Positions 60,901-64,000 of a stretch of DNA of 64,000 bases are shown one piece after another. The translations under genes were made by a program, and so were the position numbers. This stretch comes from JAEZBP01 sp963832725 (GTDB lineage: Bacteria; Myxococcota_A; Polyangia; Polyangiales; Sandaracinaceae), in contig CAWHVG010000001.1 in assembly GCA_963832725.1 (NCBI GenBank), positions 1,178,001 through 1,242,000 of the forward strand, in the 5' to 3' direction. The notes under the pieces were generated by a model. That model ran no database searches, was not told the DNA's origin, and saw only the letters and a list, made by a program, of their open reading frames with translations. Positions within the stretch are counted from its first letter, which is position 1. Each line of letters begins with the position of its first letter.

Positions 60901-61444
60901 CTACTCCTCCGCCTCGGCGGCCACCTGGGTCGCCGGCTGTGTACGCCGCCGCGGGGCGGACGCCGGGGCCACGCCGAGCTCGTCCAGGATGCGGTCCATC
61001 TGCTCGACGGTGAGATCCTCGCGGAACTCGTCGTTGAGCTGAATCATCGGGCCCGTCCCGCACGACGCGAGGCACTCCGCCTTGAGCAGCGTGACTTTGC
61101 CGTCGCGGCTGGTGCCGCCGACGCCGCAGCCGAGCCGGTGCTCGAGGTGCTCCTGGATCGCCTTGGCCCCGCGCAGCTCGCAGGAGAGCGTCCGGCACAC
61201 CCGAGATCACGTTCGGCGCCACCTCGTGCTGGTGGTACATCGTGTAGAAGGTGACGACGCCCTTGACCTGGCTGGTGGACATGCCGAGGCGGTTCGCCAC
61301 GTAGTCGATGATGTCCGGGCTGACCCAGCCCTGCTCCTCCTGACAGAGGTGCAGGACGGGGATGCAGGCCGCGGCCTTGGTCGGGTAACGAGCGATCAGC
61401 TCGTCCACGACCTTCTCTTTCTCCTCGGAGAGACTGAACGCCAT
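60901..61444 (-). CDS. nuoE: NADH-quinone oxidoreductase subunit E, interrupted by a single-base frameshift
   Basis: From ATG 61444 (MAFSLSEEKEKVVDELIARY) the frame shows LHLCQEEQGWVSPDIIDYVA, RLGMSTSQVKGVVTFYTMYH and PNVISG. One extra base in the CCC run at 61200-61202 then breaks it. Removal gives SVCRTLSCELRGAKAIQEHL, then GCGVGGTSRDGKVTLLKAEC and LASCGTGPM, carrying the four [2Fe-2S] Cys (C-x4-C and C-x3-C), and a tail ending at 60901. About 180 residues, somewhat longer than minimal NuoE. First gene of the operon. An intact function is likely, with an assembly error. Confidence 0.93.
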
Positions 61445-61823
61445 GTGACCTGTCGGGTGGCTCCGATCGATGCCGAATGGAGCGAAAAAACAGGGATAAA
61501 AGCGAGGGAGGGGGCTCTCGCGCGGTCGGACGCTAGGCTGGCCCGAGGCGTCTGTCAAGGCAGAGCGGCCCCTGGGTCGGGACACTGCGTCACGGGCTCG
61601 CCGCGCGCCGGAGGGCGAGGCTCGGGCCCGGCGAAAGCGCTTCCATCGTGGGGCCTTGCTAGGTAGGCTTGCGCCCGCTCGGTCCTGGTCCAGGATGGTG
61701 CGCGGAACGCATCCCCAGCGAGCTTGAAACAAGAGGTCTTGGGGGCGACCCCTCGGCAATCCGAGGACGCGCGAGATCGACCCGAGCGACCTCTCCGGCC
61801 AGCCGGAGAGGTGGAGGCGGCAC
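61445..61823 (+). promoter_or_regulatory. Intergenic region with a hairpin-rich leader before the zinc-ribbon gene
   Basis: This 379-nt divergent gap holds no gene. The last 110 nt before the forward GTG contain successive stems: CCCCAG 713-718 with CTTGGGG 738-744 enclosing CTTG-AAA-CAAG (61723-61733); CCTCGG/CCGAGG (61751-61766, loop CAAT); CTCTCCGGC/GCCGGAGAG (61791-61810), the last directly before the ribosome site GTGGAGGCGG. No known riboswitch class was recognised. The nuo promoter should lie in the left part but no boxes stand out. Confidence 0.4.
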
Positions 61824-63035
61824 GTGACTGTTTTCTGTCCCAACTGCGGTAAGCCCAACACCGACACCGCGACCCAGTGCGTCGGCTGCGGCACCGAGCT
61901 CCAAGCGAAGTCGCAACAGCACAAGTTCAAGGGCACCATGATGATGAGCGGGATACAGGCGCCGCCGCCGCCCGGCGGAGCGCCTGCCCCCGGCGGAGCC
62001 CCTCCCGGCGGAGCCCCTCCCGGCGGAGCACCGCCTGCAGGAGGTCCGCCCCCGCAGAGCGGCTTCGGACAACCCCCGCAGAGCGGCTTCGGACAGCCCC
62101 CGCAGCAGGGCGGCTTCGGGCAGCCCGGTGGTGCACCGCCCAGCCAGCCCGGTGGCTTCGGTCAGCCCCCGCAGCAGGGTGGCTTCGGCGGCGCACCGGC
62201 GCCCGGATCGCAGCCTGGCTTCGGCGCGACCCCCGGTTCGCAGCCGGGAGGAGCGCCCCCCGGCGCACCGCCCGCAGGCGGCGCACCGCCCGCTGAGGGC
62301 CCGAACCTCGCGTTCCAGAAGACGATGGCGATGAGCACGGGGGAGGCCTTCGGACCGGGCGGGCCGGGCGCCAACCTCGGAGCGCCCCCAGGCGGAGCGC
62401 CGGGTGGATCGCAGCCGGGCTTCGGCGCCGCGCCGGGATCGCAGCCGGGCTTCGGCGCCGCGCCGGGATCGCAGCCGGGCGGCGGAGCGGGCGGCTTCGG
62501 CGCGCCCCCCGGCGGAGCCCCCGGTGGATCGCAGCCGGGCTTCGGCGCCCCTCCGGGCGGTGGCCCGGGCGGCTTCGGTCCGCCTCCGGGCGGCGCGCCG
62601 CCGGGCGGACCGGTGGCAGGCGCTCCGAAGAAGAAGAACAACACCGTCAAATACATCGCCCTCGGCTGCGGCGGTCTCATCTTCCTCACCTGCTGCACCT
62701 GGAGCGTCTGGTTCGGCATCAACACCTACCGGGCGGGCAGCGCGGTGAACGACGCGATGGAGGAGGCCAACCAGGCGGCCGAGAATGCCCAGAGCGCCGA
62801 GGGCTCCTCCGACGACTCGGCGAGCGGCGACGTGTGTGCCCGCGCGGCGCAGTGCTGCTCGGATTACGTGGAGGCGATGGGCGGCGGGCCGGCCATGGCC
62901 GCGGTCCAGTCGAGCTGTGGCAACTACCGCAGCATGAGCGGCGGCCCGGCCGAGGCCGGTTGCCAATCCGCCATCGACGGCTGGCGTCAAGGCCTGACGG
63001 CGATGAGCCACGACGTGCCCGCGTCCTGTCAGTAG
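61824..63035 (+). CDS. Zinc-ribbon protein with long Gly/Pro-rich region, one membrane helix and Cys-containing C-terminal domain
   Basis: Encodes 403 residues from GTG with GGAGG nearby. Residues 5-22 form a zinc ribbon (CPNCGK and CVGCGTE). Residues 45-270 are Gly/Pro/Ala/Gln/Phe low complexity (PPQSGFGQPP, GSQPGFGAAP units), broken by KTMAMSTGEAFG. A membrane helix lies at about 274-296 (YIALGCGGLIFLTCCTWSVW). The last 100 residues, probably outside the cytoplasm, are Ala/Ser-rich then hold six Cys (CARAAQCCSDYVEAMGG, SSCGNYRS, GCQSAID, SCQ). A myxobacterial-style protein; its activity is unknown. Confidence 0.8.
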   Translation: MTVFCPNCGKPNTDTATQCVGCGTELQAKSQQHKFKGTMMMSGIQAPPPPGGAPAPGGAPPGGAPPGGAPPAGGPPPQSGFGQPPQSGFGQPPQQGGFGQPGGAPPSQPGGFGQPPQQGGFGGAPAPGSQPGFGATPGSQPGGAPPGAPPAGGAPPAEGPNLAFQKTMAMSTGEAFGPGGPGANLGAPPGGAPGGSQPGFGAAPGSQPGFGAAPGSQPGGGAGGFGAPPGGAPGGSQPGFGAPPGGGPGGFGPPPGGAPPGGPVAGAPKKKNNTVKYIALGCGGLIFLTCCTWSVWFGINTYRAGSAVNDAMEEANQAAENAQSAEGSSDDSASGDVCARAAQCCSDYVEAMGGGPAMAAVQSSCGNYRSMSGGPAEAGCQSAIDGWRQGLTAMSHDVPASCQ

Positions 63036-63122
63036 CGCGCGATCCGTTACCCGGGCGAGGCGGTCACGCGACGTGGCCGCCTCGTTCGTTTCCGTCCCCC
63101 ACATGGCTACCATCGACCGCGA

Positions 63123-63497
63123 ATGTGGCGCATCGAGCACGATCCCGAGGCCCGCACGATCCGGATACAGCTGATCGGTGAGGTGGACGCGCCCGCGATG
63201 CGCGCCCTCGCTCGCGCCCACGCGGAGGCGCTCGAGGCGACGGGCGGCCAGCCCTTCTCCGTGCTCGGGGATCTGCGCGGCCTCCACCCGCTCGACGCCG
63301 AAGCGCTGGCGATCTTCCAGGACATGAAGCGGGTGGCGGCGCAGCTCGAGGGCTACCGGCGGCGGGCGATCCTCGCCGACGGCGCCACCGTCGCGATGCA
63401 GCAGCGGAACGCGACCCTCGACGAGGGCGGCGATCGCACCGAGTTGGTGACCTTCGACGAGGCGCAGGCGCGGCGCCACCTCGATCCCGACCGATAG
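63123..63497 (+). CDS. STAS/SpoIIAA-like protein
   Basis: Encodes 124 residues (MWRIEHDPEARTIRIQLIGE). The alternating beta/alpha pattern, with VDAPAMRALARAHAEALEAT, FSVLGDLRGLHPLDAEALAI and RRRAILADGATVAMQQRN, resembles SpoIIAA-like/STAS-type domains that work in protein-protein switching or lipid binding. No anti-sigma or kinase partner gene is seen next to it. The ATG follows an 87-nt gap after the zinc-ribbon gene. Confidence 0.65.
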   Translation: MWRIEHDPEARTIRIQLIGEVDAPAMRALARAHAEALEATGGQPFSVLGDLRGLHPLDAEALAIFQDMKRVAAQLEGYRRRAILADGATVAMQQRNATLDEGGDRTELVTFDEAQARRHLDPDR

Positions 63498-63732
63498 CCG
63501 TCCCGCGAAGGGCGGGCCCTCGGGCGGTGTCAGCCCTCTCTGGCCGCGAATGCTGGACTTCGAGGGCGTCGCCATCGTTTCGCCACGGCTCCTCCGCGAA
63601 GCCTCCCGATCCGCGGCAGCCCACGGCCTCGCCGGCGGTCCACCTTCTCGATCGGATTCTGGTGGTCCCGGTCCGAACTCCGTTGGGGTCCGTGCACGCA
63701 GCACGAACCCTGCACTTCGTTCGGGCCTCAGC

Positions 63733-63760
63733 GTACCAACGCCCAAAGGGCGCTCGGTAC
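63733..63760 (+). promoter_or_regulatory. Hairpin upstream of the last gene
   Basis: GTACC(AAC)GCCC-AAA-GGGC(GCTC)GGTAC forms an imperfect nine-pair hairpin within the 282-nt gap that otherwise holds no gene. It ends 20 nt before the next start codon, so it could be an operator or leader structure. Confidence 0.3.
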
Positions 63761-63779
63761 TGGAACGGGAGGAAGAAAC

Positions 63780-64000
63780 GTGGACGCCATTCATCGAGGC
63801 GAGCCGCGACCGGGGTGGACCTCGGCGCTGCTCGAGATAGGAGCCGATTGGCGCGGGCTCGCGCGCCGGGCTGGGATCGGGCTCGCGCTGTGTTCCGGCT
63901 ACGGGGTAGCGCTCGGCGCACGCGAGGGCGGGCTCGCGATGCTGCGGCATGCCGTCGGCGTGCCGGCGGCGGTCGCGGCCGTGTGCCTGCTCGGCGTGCC
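63780..64000 (+). CDS. Membrane protein, 3' part outside the window
   Basis: A GTG preceded by GGGAGGAAGAAAC opens a frame that stays open to the window edge (74 codons). It reads MDAIHRGEPRPGWTSALLEI, then two hydrophobic segments (GIGLALCSGYGVALGA and VGVPAAVAAVCLLGV), so it is an integral membrane protein with a short cytoplasmic N-terminus. Too little is present to name a family. Confidence 0.6.
   Translation, partial: MDAIHRGEPRPGWTSALLEIGADWRGLARRAGIGLALCSGYGVALGAREGGLAMLRHAVGVPAAVAAVCLLGV

Overview
This window is very GC-rich, with a strong third-codon-position G/C bias. It looks like chromosomal DNA of a myxobacterium (Myxococcota), most likely a Sandaracinus-like member of the Polyangia. 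The evidence is protein style: two secreted proteins end in a MYXO-CTERM-like tail (Cys pair, Leu-rich helix, Arg cluster), three carry MopE-type C-N-G-x-D-D-D-C-D-G metal-binding motifs, and several lipoproteins have Asp-Ala-Gly-rich linkers after the lipobox. This is inference from family style; no rRNA or tRNA gene was seen.

Layout. 1-5.6 kb: the end of a repeat protein on a perfect 15-bp tandem repeat, a small secreted protein, a NIDO/MopE surface protein, a membrane protein, a Nudix hydrolase, a Hint-domain lipoprotein and a DUF4142 protein. 5.8-15.5 kb: housekeeping genes nadA, purB-purC-purS, pgi and yebC, plus an orphan JAMM metalloprotease-like gene. 15.6-24.8 kb: secreted proteins (an M15 peptidase/VCBS/MopE mosaic, a VWA lipoprotein, a MopE lipoprotein), a Rieske oxygenase and a SUKH protein. 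24.8-32.6 kb: envelope genes (a GT-C-like membrane protein carrying an in-frame MITE-like insert, an acyltransferase, an ankyrin protein, a parvulin lipoprotein, a flippase-like protein). 32.8-41 kb: a divergent GT5 glycogen-synthase-like gene, tsaB, miaE, lepB, a 21-bp tandem repeat and a radical SAM gene. 41-51.7 kb: a five-PAS histidine kinase, a hydrolase with a divergent AraC regulator, a three-gene FAD/[2Fe-2S] dehydrogenase operon, a BAX-inhibitor-1 protein and rnz. 51.8-61.4 kb: a reverse-strand complex I operon nuoE-F-J-K-L-M-N without nuoG, nuoH and nuoI. 61.4-64 kb: a zinc-ribbon membrane protein behind a hairpin-rich leader, a STAS-like protein and the start of a membrane protein.

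How genes work together. purB, purC and purS overlap by 4 nt at each junction. The nuo genes are joined by short gaps or 4-nt overlaps; their products would form part of the NADH-input module (E, F) and the membrane arm (J-N) of complex I. The three dehydrogenase genes at 45.8-48.7 kb are also tightly packed and probably form one heteromeric enzyme.

A recurring feature is that eight genes, including purC and nuoE, are each restored to a full family-like protein by removing a single base (two bases in one gene). All nine events are apparent +1 insertions, so sequencing or assembly error is a better explanation than mass pseudogenisation. The most unusual candidates are the 162-bp MITE-like element sitting in frame in a membrane protein, with related copies elsewhere; the PKD-like tail on NuoL; the Hint-domain lipoprotein; the GT5 protein lacking key active-site residues; and the orphan JAMM protein. 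No complete new defence or mobile system was recognised.
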